From the NCBI RefSeq assembly GCF_029893355.1, contig NZ_JARZAI010000018.1, positions 62,001-126,000 on the forward strand: a DNA stretch of 64,000 nt. Reading direction: 5' to 3'. Position 1 is the stretch's first letter. Every line of letters starts with the position of its first letter. This document shows, piece by piece, positions 25,124 through 32,640 of this stretch. Below the pieces are notes generated by a model. That model was not told the DNA's origin, searched no databases, and saw nothing but the letters and a program-made list of their open reading frames with translations. The DNA comes from Kitasatospora sp. MAA4 (GTDB lineage: Bacteria; Actinomycetota; Actinomycetes; Streptomycetales; Streptomycetaceae). Made by a program: the position numbers and the translations under genes.

Positions 25124-25528
25124 ATGGACTACACAGTCGTCAGCTATGCCGCCTACCTGCCCGTCGCCACCGGCGTCACGGTCTGGGTCGCCCGCGCCCT
25201 CACCCGGAACGGCAAGGTCTTCCTGGCCGACGTCTTCGCCGGGGACGGTGCCCTCGCCGATGCGGTCAACAACCTGCTGGTGGTCGGGTTCTACCTGCTC
25301 AACCTGGGGTTCGTCGTCCTGTGGATGAAGAACGGATCGCAGGTCGTCAACCTCCAGGGGGTCTTCGACGCCCTCTCGGTGAAGCTCGGCTCGGTGCTGC
25401 TGATCCTCGGCCTGGTGCACCTGGCCAACGTGTACGTGCTGAACCGGATCCGCCGCCGCGGGGCACTCGACCGCCAGCACCGCCCGCCGGTCGCTCCCCA
25501 GGGCTGGACCCAGCCGGCCAAGGCCTGA
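25124..25528 (+). CDS. Four-helix integral membrane protein, function unknown
   Basis: This 134-residue protein has hydrophobic segments near residues 5-22 (SYAAYLPVATGVTVWVA), 45-65 (NLLVVGFYLLNLGFVVLWM) and 80-105 (LGSVLLILGLVHLANVYVL). A cytosolic tail rich in Arg/Pro/Gln follows. I do not recognise a characterised family, although similar proteins occur in streptomycetes beside DCC-family thioredoxin-like proteins and TetR regulators. The ATG at 25124 has CGGAG eight bases upstream. The DCC gene follows after 99 bases, and both may be co-transcribed under the duplicated operator. Confidence 0.7.
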   Translation: MDYTVVSYAAYLPVATGVTVWVARALTRNGKVFLADVFAGDGALADAVNNLLVVGFYLLNLGFVVLWMKNGSQVVNLQGVFDALSVKLGSVLLILGLVHLANVYVLNRIRRRGALDRQHRPPVAPQGWTQPAKA

Positions 25529-25627
25529 CCCCGGGGCGACCTCGCCGCCCCACCCAGCCCAGCCGCTCCACCCAGCCGGGGAACCCCGCGGCCGGGACGC
25601 CGGACAGCCGGAAGGTGGCACCACCCG

Positions 25628-26170
25628 ATGACCGATCACCACAGCGCGGCCGGCCCGGCCGTCACCCGCCTGACCGTCCTGCACGATCCTGGCTGCCTGC
25701 TCTGCCGCAACCTCACCGCCTGGCTCCGCGGACAGCCCCAGCTCGTCCCACTGGAGTTCGTCGCGGCGGCCTCCGCGGAGGCGCAGGCGCGCTATCCACA
25801 GCTCGACCACGACGCCTCGCTCGGCGAGATCACCGTGGTCGCGAACACCGGCGAGGTCTGGCGTGGTCCGCACGCCTTCGTCGCCTGCCTCTGGGCGCTG
25901 GCCGAGCACCGGCCACTCGCCCAGCGGCTCAGCACCCCGGCCGGTCTGCCGCTCGCCCGAGCGGCGGCCTTCGCAGCGAGCAAGTACCGCGCTGCGACAG
26001 GGGCGGACCGGGGAGGTCGGGCAGGTCGGGCGGCACCGGGTGCGGAGGGGGCACCCGGTACCGCCCGACCCGGCCTACCGGATCAACCGGACCTAGCCGA
26101 GCTACCGGCCCCGGAGTACGACGCCGGCTCCGCGGGATGTAGCGACGGGACCTGCCCGGTCCCCGGCTAG
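25628..26170 (+). CDS. DCC-family (DUF393) thiol-disulfide oxidoreductase-like protein
   Basis: This 180-residue protein has a thioredoxin-like DCC domain. LTVLHDPGCLLCRNL near residues 15-30 supplies the CxxC redox pair, followed by VPLEFVAAAS and GPHAFVACLWAL. The last 55 residues are low-complexity (Gly, Ala, Pro) and end in a Cys pair (GCSDGTC). The redox partner is unknown. The membrane protein just upstream is a likely functional neighbour, and downstream lie a TetR fragment and an intact TetR gene. Confidence 0.82.
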   Translation: MTDHHSAAGPAVTRLTVLHDPGCLLCRNLTAWLRGQPQLVPLEFVAAASAEAQARYPQLDHDASLGEITVVANTGEVWRGPHAFVACLWALAEHRPLAQRLSTPAGLPLARAAAFAASKYRAATGADRGGRAGRAAPGAEGAPGTARPGLPDQPDLAELPAPEYDAGSAGCSDGTCPVPG

Positions 26171-26181
26171 GCTCAACCATC

Positions 26182-26454
26182 GTGGACGACGCAGTGGCAA
26201 CAGACACCGGCAGCAACGAAACCCCCCGCCCCGGCGCCCCTGGCCCCGGCGGCCGGCCCACCGACGACCAGCTGCCCACACCGCCCTCACACCCCCCGCG
26301 GCAGCCCGAGGTCCGCGGCGGCCGGGCGCTGCCCAAGACCGACAAGAGCGAGCAGATCCGCGCCCTGATCCTGGACACCGCCACAATGCGAACCCTCGGA
26401 ACGGCCTTGACGACTTCCAGGCAGGGCGAGCTTTCAGGAGTCGTGAGCGCATGA
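26182..26454 (+). pseudogene. Truncated TetR-family gene fragment
   Basis: This 90-codon ORF (GTG start at 26182) has a Pro-rich N-terminus and then GGRALPKTDKSEQIRALILD, the entry to a TetR helix-turn-helix. After LDTA the frame loses all similarity and ends as TGA overlapping the ATG of the intact TetR gene. The 59 bases 26323-26381 match 26562-26620 in that next gene with only three differences. This indicates a partial duplicate left after deletion or recombination. It may still be translated and couple expression of the next gene. Confidence 0.8.
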
Positions 26455-27263
26455 CCGACACCCCGGCAAGCTCAGCCAACGTGGATGAGCCCAGCAACAG
26501 CGCCAGCGGAAGCCCCAGTACAGGCGAGCAGCCCCCGACGCCCCCGCAACTTCCTGGAGGGCGGGCGCTCCCGAAGACCGACAAGAGCGAGCAGACCCGC
26601 GCCCTGATCCTGGACACCGCAATGCGCCTGTTCAAGGAGCGCGGCTACGACAAGACCACCATGCGCGCCATCGCCGCCGAGGCCGGTGTCTCAGTCGGCA
26701 ATGCATATTACTATTTTGCGTCGAAAGAATTCTTGATTCAAGGATTCTACGACCAAATGACTTACGAGCATGCGGCCGATGCCAGAAATCGAATGGCGGG
26801 CAAAAAAGACTTTTCGGAACGTCTCGAGATTGCTCTCACCTCCTGGATCGACTGCGCGGCGGAGTATCACGGATTCGCGTCCCAGTTCTTCCGTACGGCA
26901 GCCGACCCGACAAGCTCGCTCAGCCCGTTCTCGAACGAGTCCCACCCCGCCCGGGCCAAGTCAGTCGAGTTGTTCCACGAGGTACTGACAGGCTCAGAGC
27001 TCGCCCCCAAGCTGGACAGCGAACTTGCTGACTTGCTACCGGAGTTGCTCTGGCTCCACCTCATGATTGTGGTCCTGTACTGGGTGTTCGACCGGACACC
27101 GGACACCGAGCGGACCCGGGAGTTCGTCCGACGGTCCACGCCGCTGGCCGGACGAGTCATCAACCTGTCGCGCTACCGGGTGTTCCGCCCGATCGTGCGG
27201 GATGCCAAGGGGCTGATCCACGACTTCATACTCCCGACCATCGGGCGCACCCAGAGTCGGTAG
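26451..27263 (+). CDS. TetR-family regulator with mosaic composition
   Basis: This 270-residue protein has a disordered Pro/Ser-rich N-terminus (1-40), then GGRALPKTDKSEQTRALILD and a TetR helix-turn-helix (MRLFKERGYDKTTMRAIAAE, then VGNAYYYFASKEFLIQGFYD). A C-terminal ligand domain completes it. The stretch 26701-26760, coding for the recognition helix and its flank, has only 20 G/C in 60 bases. Sequence on either side is strongly GC-rich. This looks like a recombined or recently acquired segment. It probably represses the membrane protein-DCC operon through the GAACACGTTC sites. Confidence 0.85.
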   Translation: MTDTPASSANVDEPSNSASGSPSTGEQPPTPPQLPGGRALPKTDKSEQTRALILDTAMRLFKERGYDKTTMRAIAAEAGVSVGNAYYYFASKEFLIQGFYDQMTYEHAADARNRMAGKKDFSERLEIALTSWIDCAAEYHGFASQFFRTAADPTSSLSPFSNESHPARAKSVELFHEVLTGSELAPKLDSELADLLPELLWLHLMIVVLYWVFDRTPDTERTREFVRRSTPLAGRVINLSRYRVFRPIVRDAKGLIHDFILPTIGRTQSR

Positions 27264-27271
27264 GACCGTAT

Positions 27272-27313
27272 GGTGGAACGCTGCCTGATCAGCTCAACAG
27301 GCAGCGTTCCACC
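27272..27313. terminator. Bidirectional terminator, 16-bp stem
   Basis: GGTGGAACGCTGCCTG (27272-27287) pairs perfectly with 27298-27313 around a 10-base loop, between the convergent TetR and Eis-like genes. Confidence 0.85.
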
Positions 27314-27355
27314 GAAACGCGTACTACCACCACTGCTGGATGACCACCGACCCGG

Positions 27356-28681
27356 TCAGAAGCTGTCGGGGTTCCACGCCTTCAGCGGCGTGCACAGCAT
27401 CAGGTCGAGCGCGGCAGCTGCGCCGGGCCGCCGCTCGGTGACGAGCGACGCCGCCGCGAGCCGGGCGGCCGACTCGGCGCCGAGGTAGAGCGTGCCGAGT
27501 GCGGACGCGGACAGGGCGAGGTCCGCGTCCTCGGTGGTCGGGACCGCGCGCCCGGTGCCGTCGGCGTCGGTCTCCAGTGCCCAGCGGCCCGCGGCGTATC
27601 CGTCCCGGTCGGCGACGTCCAGGACGACCCGCCCGGCGCTCGCGTACGTCCGGGCGCCGAAGGCCGCCGGGACGTCGAGGACCCGCAGCCACATGAGGTC
27701 GAAGTTCTCCTCGTACGGGACGGCCGCACGCGGGTTGCCCAGCAGCAGCGGCAGCGGGTCGTCCGGTCCGATGTTCTGGACGATCACCCGGCGGACCCAG
27801 TCGACCGAGAAGACGTACCGCCAGAGCGTGTTGGCGGTCGGCTGGTCGATGGCCAGGAAGTCCTTCACGGTCAGCGGGCAGTTCGGGTTGCTGTGGTCCC
27901 AGACGTCCTCGACCGCATAGACGACCAGACCGGTGACCGTGCCCTCAGCGGTGCGGTGGACGAGCGCGAACGGCTCCTTCCAGTCGGAGCCCGGCGGGGT
28001 GATCTCGCCGTTGGCGACCTTCCAGAAGGACTCGTCACGGGCGATGGCACCCGGGTGGGTACGTCGCCACCGCTCGTGGAACTCGGGCCCGAGCTTGCCC
28101 AGTTCGGTCATGCTGATCAGTTCCAGTCGGCCGCCGGCCGCCTCCGGCAGGTCCGCGCGCAGACCGCCTGAGCGGGCGATGTCGATCTCCCAGCCGTGCT
28201 GCCGGGTCGCCGGGCCGAAGCCGTACCGGCCGTAGATGCCGTACTCGGCGGCGACCAGGATCGCGACGGCCTCGCCGCGCTCGCGCGAGGCGTCGAGGTC
28301 CTGGCGCATCATCGTGGTGAGCAGGCCGCGCCGGCGGTGCGTCTGGGTCGTGGTGACCCCGGTGATCGCCGAGACCGGCAGCAACGCACCGCCGGGAAGC
28401 GTCAGTTCGGTGGGGAAGCTGCGGTAGGTGGCGACACAGCGGTCACCGTCGAACGCGCCGAGCGTCCGTCCGGGGAAGAGCCGCAGCCGACGGAACTCCA
28501 CTGCCACCGGCACGCCGGGCCGCATGAACCCGGTGCTGACCGCCGCGCCCCAGGCACCCAGGTCCGCCTCCCCGACGGCCCGGATCTCGACGCCGTCGAC
28601 CGATCCGGCGCCGACCCCCGCCGCGTCCGCAGTGGCGTGCCCCGGCGTCGTTTCTCCGCTGCGCGGCATTTGGGTGCTCAT
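27356..28681 (-). CDS. Eis-like GNAT acetyltransferase with SCP2-type domain
   Basis: This 441-residue protein has the three-part Eis layout. An N-terminal GNAT domain carries VSAITGVTTTQTHRRRGLLT, the acetyl-CoA loop, near residue 115. A second GNAT-like half follows (DKFLAIDQPTANTLWRYVFS-type strands with WVRRVIVQNI). The C-terminal sterol-carrier-like domain runs from about 330 (GRVVLDVADRDGYAAGRWAL) to the end, where LKAWNPDSF supplies the conserved C-terminal acidic/aromatic end. Mycobacterial Eis acetylates aminoglycosides at several amines; actinomycete homologues vary in substrate. The ATG at 28681 (MSTQMPR) is taken, as the extension to 28789 is non-conserved. Confidence 0.85.
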   Translation of the reverse strand: MSTQMPRSGETTPGHATADAAGVGAGSVDGVEIRAVGEADLGAWGAAVSTGFMRPGVPVAVEFRRLRLFPGRTLGAFDGDRCVATYRSFPTELTLPGGALLPVSAITGVTTTQTHRRRGLLTTMMRQDLDASRERGEAVAILVAAEYGIYGRYGFGPATRQHGWEIDIARSGGLRADLPEAAGGRLELISMTELGKLGPEFHERWRRTHPGAIARDESFWKVANGEITPPGSDWKEPFALVHRTAEGTVTGLVVYAVEDVWDHSNPNCPLTVKDFLAIDQPTANTLWRYVFSVDWVRRVIVQNIGPDDPLPLLLGNPRAAVPYEENFDLMWLRVLDVPAAFGARTYASAGRVVLDVADRDGYAAGRWALETDADGTGRAVPTTEDADLALSASALGTLYLGAESAARLAAASLVTERRPGAAAALDLMLCTPLKAWNPDSF

Positions 28682-28799
28682 CCGGCCACCGTACGACGAC
28701 CGGACAAATCCGGCACCCGATTTTCCCCTTGGCCACCGTCCGGTCGCCCGATCGAAAGGCGGGTGCGCTTCCACCCGGACGCATGCCATCCTCGGGGCC

Positions 28800-29222
28800 G
28801 TGCCAGCCAGAAACCGCCGCCTGCCGCGTGATCAGTCGTGGCCGCTCACCACAACCGACATCCGCACCGTCCTGGGTGTACCGGAGGCGGGCGTCTACTC
28901 CCTGAGTTTCCACGAGCGCCCCATGGACGACGGGACTCTGCTGACGGTCATTTGGAACCCGCCGATCTCCTCCAACTACAGTTTCGCCGGCAGCCACTCC
29001 AGCCCGCCGCGCAGCGTGGGAATCGGCATCGTCCCGCTCCCGGCCACCGATCGGGCCGAGGCCCGGAACGCCCTCCGGCAGCACGCCCTCCCCGAACTCG
29101 CCGCCTGGATCGACGCCGTCCGGCATGCCCCCGAGACCTGGACCCTGACCCAACGCCGCCGCAGCTGGCGCCTCGCCGGCAACTCCACGGCCTACCGCGA
29201 CGACTGGCAGCCGTACCAGTGA
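28800..29222 (+). CDS. Hypothetical protein
   Basis: This 140-residue protein starts at GTG 28800 (PARNRRLPRDQSWPLTTTDI). The middle DGTLLTVIWNPPISSNYSFA predicts beta strands with aromatic residues, and the C-terminal part (LPELAAWIDAVRHAPETWTL) is helical. I do not recognise the family. It has the codon bias of a real gene and lies divergently from the Eis-like gene with a 118-bp gap. The start is uncertain because the frame is open upstream and no clear ribosome site is visible. Confidence 0.6.
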   Translation: MPARNRRLPRDQSWPLTTTDIRTVLGVPEAGVYSLSFHERPMDDGTLLTVIWNPPISSNYSFAGSHSSPPRSVGIGIVPLPATDRAEARNALRQHALPELAAWIDAVRHAPETWTLTQRRRSWRLAGNSTAYRDDWQPYQ

Positions 29223-29267
29223 CCCCCCGCCACTGCTGCCAAGCAAAGCCGAGGGCGGTGTGGCGGC

Positions 29268-29714
29268 TCAGGCGAGGGCGGCGGCCAGCAGGGTGAAGGC
29301 GGCGATGATGACGGCGACGCGGGCGTAGTGGAAGCGGTCCCAGCGGTTCTCCTGCTCCTTCCAGTCCTCGGGCCGGTTCTCGGCGGTCCACGTCTTGCTC
29401 CGGTTGTTGATCGGGACGAGCAGCAGGAGCGACATGATCACGCTGAGGATCAGCAGCGCGGCGGCGATGACGACCAGGCCTGCGCCGTGGCGGTGCCATC
29501 CGGCGACGGCCCAGATCGCGCTCAGGACGAGCGAGCCGATGTACCAGACCGGCATCACGGCGCCGAGCATCCGGCCCCCGTGGGCGCGGCCGAGCACGCG
29601 GCTGTCGTCGGGGAGTGCGCTGAGGATCGGGTTGATGACGAAGGCGACGGAGAACTCCACCCCCGCCATCACTCCGACGACGACGGTGGTGACGACCTTG
29701 AGTGCCTCGAGCAT
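29268..29714 (-). CDS. DUF1772-family membrane protein
   Basis: This 148-residue protein has four transmembrane helices: about 5-25 (ALKVVTTVVVGVMAGVEFSV), 50-70 (GAVMPVWYIGSLVLSAIWAV), 78-98 (AGLVVIAAALLILSVIMSLL) and 130-147. The loop VPINNRSKTW after helix 3 is the DUF1772 (anthrone oxygenase-like) signature. Biochemical function is uncertain. It is divergent from a TetR gene with shared CTAGC-type operators, so it is most likely induced when that repressor releases. Confidence 0.88.
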   Translation of the reverse strand: MLEALKVVTTVVVGVMAGVEFSVAFVINPILSALPDDSRVLGRAHGGRMLGAVMPVWYIGSLVLSAIWAVAGWHRHGAGLVVIAAALLILSVIMSLLLLVPINNRSKTWTAENRPEDWKEQENRWDRFHYARVAVIIAAFTLLAAALA

Positions 29715-29732
29715 GATGACCCCTCCACTGAT

Positions 29733-29796
29733 CTAGCGCTGCTAGGTGATGAGGCAACGCTAGTACTACTGCCGCTCGTCTGTCTAGCGGTGCTAG
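29733..29796. promoter_or_regulatory. Paired CTAGC-N3-GCTAG operators
   Basis: CTAGCGCTGCTAG (29733-29745) and CTAGCGGTGCTAG (29784-29796) share perfect 5-bp arms with a 3-bp centre and start 51 bp apart. A half-site GCTAG occurs between them (29759-29763). They fill the divergent gap between the DUF1772 and TetR genes and fit a TetR operator regulating both. Confidence 0.75.
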
Positions 29797-29805
29797 GATC
29801 GAATC

Positions 29806-30384
29806 ATGTCGGTACAGGAACGCAAGGAACGCGAACGGGCGAGCCGCGAGCGCCTCATCGTGGCGACGGCCCGCGAACTCGCCGAGCAGCAGGGCTGGGA
29901 CGCGGTCACCACCCGTCGGCTCGCCGAGCGCATCGAGTACAGCCAGCCCGTCCTCTACAGCCACTTCCGCGGCAAGCGCGAGATCATCGGCGCCGTCGCC
30001 CTGGAGGGTGCCTCCGAGATGGCCGCAGCGCTGCGGGCCGCGACCACCGGCGCGGACGGCCCCCGCACCCGGGTCACCGCCCTCGCCCGCACCTACCTCG
30101 ACTTCGCCGAACGCAACCCGGCGGTCTACGACGCCATGTTCCAGCTCGACGGCGGCCTGGCCTTCGCGGCCGAGGACACCCCGGAACCGCTGAAGGACGG
30201 CTTCGCCGCCCTGTTGGAAAGCCTCGGCGAGGTCGCCGGGGACGGCGTCCACCCGGGACTGTTCACCGAGGTGTTCTGGGCGGCCCTGCACGGCCTGGCC
30301 ACCCTGACCCGGGCCGGACGACTGCCGCCGCCGGAAGCCGAGCAGCGGCTGGAGCTGCTGGTGGACCGGCTCGCGGTCCTCTGA
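29806..30384 (+). CDS. TetR-family repressor
   Basis: This 192-residue protein has an N-terminal helix-turn-helix (RLIVATARELAEQQGWDAVT, then TRRLAERIEYSQPVLYSHFR) and a TetR C-terminal domain of the WHG class (VYDAMFQLDGGLAF, EVFWAALHGLATL). The ATG at 29806 is placed ten bases after the second CTAGC operator. It most likely represses itself and the divergent DUF1772 gene. The IR-bounded NUDIX cassette begins 8 bases past its stop. Confidence 0.92.
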   Translation: MSVQERKERERASRERLIVATARELAEQQGWDAVTTRRLAERIEYSQPVLYSHFRGKREIIGAVALEGASEMAAALRAATTGADGPRTRVTALARTYLDFAERNPAVYDAMFQLDGGLAFAAEDTPEPLKDGFAALLESLGEVAGDGVHPGLFTEVFWAALHGLATLTRAGRLPPPEAEQRLELLVDRLAVL

Positions 30385-30515
30385 CACACCGTTGTAGGGA
30401 CTCGTAGTGATCATCGTTCGACATCGGCGTGAGCTGGGCTGTTGTCGGCGGTCTCGCTGATGTTGCGCGGGTTCTGGCCCATCTTCTTTGCGCATTCTTC
30501 GGGGAGGACCTGTCA

Positions 30516-31055
30516 GTGCCGTCTGGCATCGTGTGCGCCGTGGCCGAACTGGTGGAACGCGTTGACGAGGAAGATCACGTACTGGCAGTCGTGGAGCGGA
30601 GCGAGGCGATCCGCCAACGGTGGCTGCATCGCGTCGCGACGACCGTCTGCCGCGACTCGGAGGGCCGGATCCTGGTCCATCGACGTCCCGACGACGACTC
30701 CCGCTTTCCCGGCCAGTACAACTGGCTGCTGGGCGGCGCCGTCAACGTGGGTGAGACATACGAGGCCGCAGCGGCCCGGGAACTCGCCGAGGAGATCGGT
30801 GTCCGCGCCTCCGCACGGCTCGTCTTCAAGTACCTCTGCCGCGGAGTGATCAGCCCCTACTGGCTGGGCGTGCACGAGGCCACCATCACCCAGCCGATCA
30901 CGCCGGATGCCTCGGAGGTCGCCTGGCACGCCTGGCTCACCGAAGCCGAACTCCGGGACGCGATCCGCAGCCCGTCCTTCGTCCCCGACGCCCAGGAAGC
31001 CTTCACCCGGTACCAGGCCCTGACCGGCTCGCCGGAACTCCCCCGCGTCGAGTGA
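30516..31055 (+). CDS. NUDIX hydrolase (isopentenyl-diphosphate isomerase-like class)
   Basis: This 179-residue protein has the NUDIX box GAVNVGETYEAAAARELAEE followed by IGV, with all catalytic glutamates. The N-terminal ELVERVDEEDHVLAVVERSE and RWLHRVATTVCRDSEGRILV resemble YfcD-type NUDIX proteins, which share this opening. The likely reaction is hydrolysis of a nucleoside-diphosphate-linked substrate, unidentified. The GTG at 30516 follows GGGGAGG at good distance and is preferred to the open frame from 30429. It lies within a segment bounded by 12-bp inverted repeats. Confidence 0.88.
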   Translation: MPSGIVCAVAELVERVDEEDHVLAVVERSEAIRQRWLHRVATTVCRDSEGRILVHRRPDDDSRFPGQYNWLLGGAVNVGETYEAAAARELAEEIGVRASARLVFKYLCRGVISPYWLGVHEATITQPITPDASEVAWHAWLTEAELRDAIRSPSFVPDAQEAFTRYQALTGSPELPRVE

Positions 31056-31136
31056 CCTTCCGTCCAGGAGACCGCTACCGTCAGAAAGGCGCTCCACGAG
31101 CGCACTCGACCTCATCGCTGCCGCCAGCGCAGTTGT

Positions 31137-31182
31137 CTCATCGGTTCTTCGCCCCGCGCAAAGTAGGCGAAGAAGCGATGAG
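31137..31182 (+). terminator. Hairpin downstream of the NUDIX gene
   Basis: A 17-base arm (31137-31153) pairs with 31166-31182 with a single G-G mismatch, leaving a 12-base loop. It lies within the inverted-repeat cassette after the NUDIX stop and ends in CGATGAG, which recurs 15 bases further on. Confidence 0.6.
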
Positions 31183-31226
31183 AAAGCGCAGAGTGCGATG
31201 AGTCCCTACAACCGTCCGGGCAGGCG

Positions 31227-32501
31227 CTACGGGCGGGCGTAGAAGTCGGGGCGGCCCATGATCCAGAGGCTGGCCTGTTTGATGGCCATGCCTGGGCGGG
31301 GGGCTTCGATCATCTGGTCGTCGCCGAGGTAGATGGCGACGTGGTAGATGTCGGCAGCGCGGCCGGTGTGGGTCCAGAAGATGAGGTCGCCGGGGCGGAG
31401 TCGGGGGTAGTCGACGGGGGTGGACTCGGCGTACTGGTCGGCGGCGAAGTGGGTGAGGTGCTTGCCGCCCTGCTGCCAGGCGAGCATGGTCAGGCCGGAG
31501 CAGTCATAGCCGTCCGGGCCCTCGCCGCCCCAGATGTAGGGCAGGCCGATCTTGGAGCGGGCGAAGTCGATGGCGGCGGCCGCGGCCGGTTCCGACCCGA
31601 CGGCGTCGTGGGCGGACTCGGCGGGGGCGGGGTGGCGGGCGGCGTCGGCCGCGGCATGGGCGGCGGCTGCGGCCTGGGCGGCCTGCTCGGCCTGGCGGGC
31701 GGCGAGGGCCTCCAGGGCCTCCAGGCGTTGGCGCTCCAGGTCCACCGTGGTGTTGCGGGCGGTGGCGAGTTCGCCGAGCAGGCGTTCGCGCTGCTTGCCG
31801 AGTTCGGTGACCAGGACCTGCTGGGCCGTCAGCCGGGACTGCGCCTGCGACTTGGCCCGTTCGACCGTCTCGGCCGCGCGCGCGGCCTGGTCGGCGGCGG
31901 CGTTCGCGGCGCGGGTGGCCTGGGTCGCGGCGGCGGCGGTGGAGGTCGCCGCGTCCAGGATCCGGCGGGTGTCGGCACCCGCCGCGCCGACTGCGACCGC
32001 CTGGTCGGTGACGGCGCGCGGGCCGCTGGCGCCGAGCAGGGCGTTGATGGCGGCGAGTTCGGGGGTGCTGCCGGCCCGGTAGGTGGCTGCGGCGAGGGCG
32101 GCGGCGTCATCGGCGGCGGCGGCCCGGGCGGCCTGTGCCTCGGCGCAGCGGCGGGCCGCGTCGGCGGCGTCGGTCCGGGCCTTGGCGAGGCGGACCTGCG
32201 CGCCGTCGTAGGCCTCGACGGCCTGCTCGGCGAGCCGGCCGGCCTGGTCGAGTTCGGCCTGTGCGCCGGCGAGCTGCGTCTCGGCGGCGGTGGCCGCCGC
32301 GGACCTGCGGTCGGCGTCCGCCTTCGCGCGGTCGATCGTGTCGGTCGATGGATAGGTCCCGTCGGCTGGGTCGTCCACGGGAAGGGCGGCGTGCGGCATG
32401 CGGCTCGGAACGGGCCCGGCGACGGCCGTGGCGGGTCCCAGGGCGGGCCCGACCAGGGTGGTCAGCACCAGGAGGAGAGCGGGAAGGAGCCTGCGTGCCA
32501 C
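31227..32501 (-). CDS. Secreted NlpC/P60 peptidoglycan hydrolase
   Basis: This 424-residue protein has a signal peptide (MARRLLPALLLVLTTLVGPA start, cleavage near ATAVAG) and a very Ala-rich coiled coil (about 55-285). The C-terminal NlpC/P60 domain has the catalytic Cys in GYDCSGLTM, the His in YHVAIYLGD and a following polar residue. The family cleaves D-Glu-diamino acid bonds in cell-wall stem peptides. The coiled coil probably controls activity or partner binding, as in RipA-like enzymes. GGAGAGG precedes the ATG. The 140-bp upstream region is notably AT-rich, but I could not recognise the c-di-AMP riboswitch often found before such genes. Confidence 0.92.
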   Translation of the reverse strand: MARRLLPALLLVLTTLVGPALGPATAVAGPVPSRMPHAALPVDDPADGTYPSTDTIDRAKADADRRSAAATAAETQLAGAQAELDQAGRLAEQAVEAYDGAQVRLAKARTDAADAARRCAEAQAARAAAADDAAALAAATYRAGSTPELAAINALLGASGPRAVTDQAVAVGAAGADTRRILDAATSTAAAATQATRAANAAADQAARAAETVERAKSQAQSRLTAQQVLVTELGKQRERLLGELATARNTTVDLERQRLEALEALAARQAEQAAQAAAAAHAAADAARHPAPAESAHDAVGSEPAAAAAIDFARSKIGLPYIWGGEGPDGYDCSGLTMLAWQQGGKHLTHFAADQYAESTPVDYPRLRPGDLIFWTHTGRAADIYHVAIYLGDDQMIEAPRPGMAIKQASLWIMGRPDFYARP

Positions 32502-32640
32502 GAGAGATGCCTCTCCGTCTGACGATCAGCCAAATATCCCATGACGTGACAATTCAGTCACTCGACGTAATATTCTCAAACATGACGATCCGTCAATGCC
32601 AACCCCATGCCGCCGAGCGGGTGAGATTGGGGACAGGACG

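Larger units (their letters stand above)
30392..31211. mobile_element. Putative IR-bounded cassette carrying a NUDIX gene
   Basis: TTGTAGGGACTC at 30392-30403 and its perfect inverse GAGTCCCTACAA at 31200-31211 bound an 820-bp segment. CCG flanks both outer ends (30389-30391 and 31212-31214), compatible with a 3-bp target duplication. No transposase is encoded inside, only a NUDIX gene. It could be a non-autonomous transposon or the decayed shell of an insertion sequence that picked up a cargo gene. The 12-bp match is visible; mobility is inference. Confidence 0.5.

Noticed and set aside
32502..32640. c-di-AMP (ydaO-type) riboswitch before the NlpC/P60 gene
   Set aside because: Such genes often have one, but the region is short and AT-rich, and I could not find the conserved ydaO core segments.
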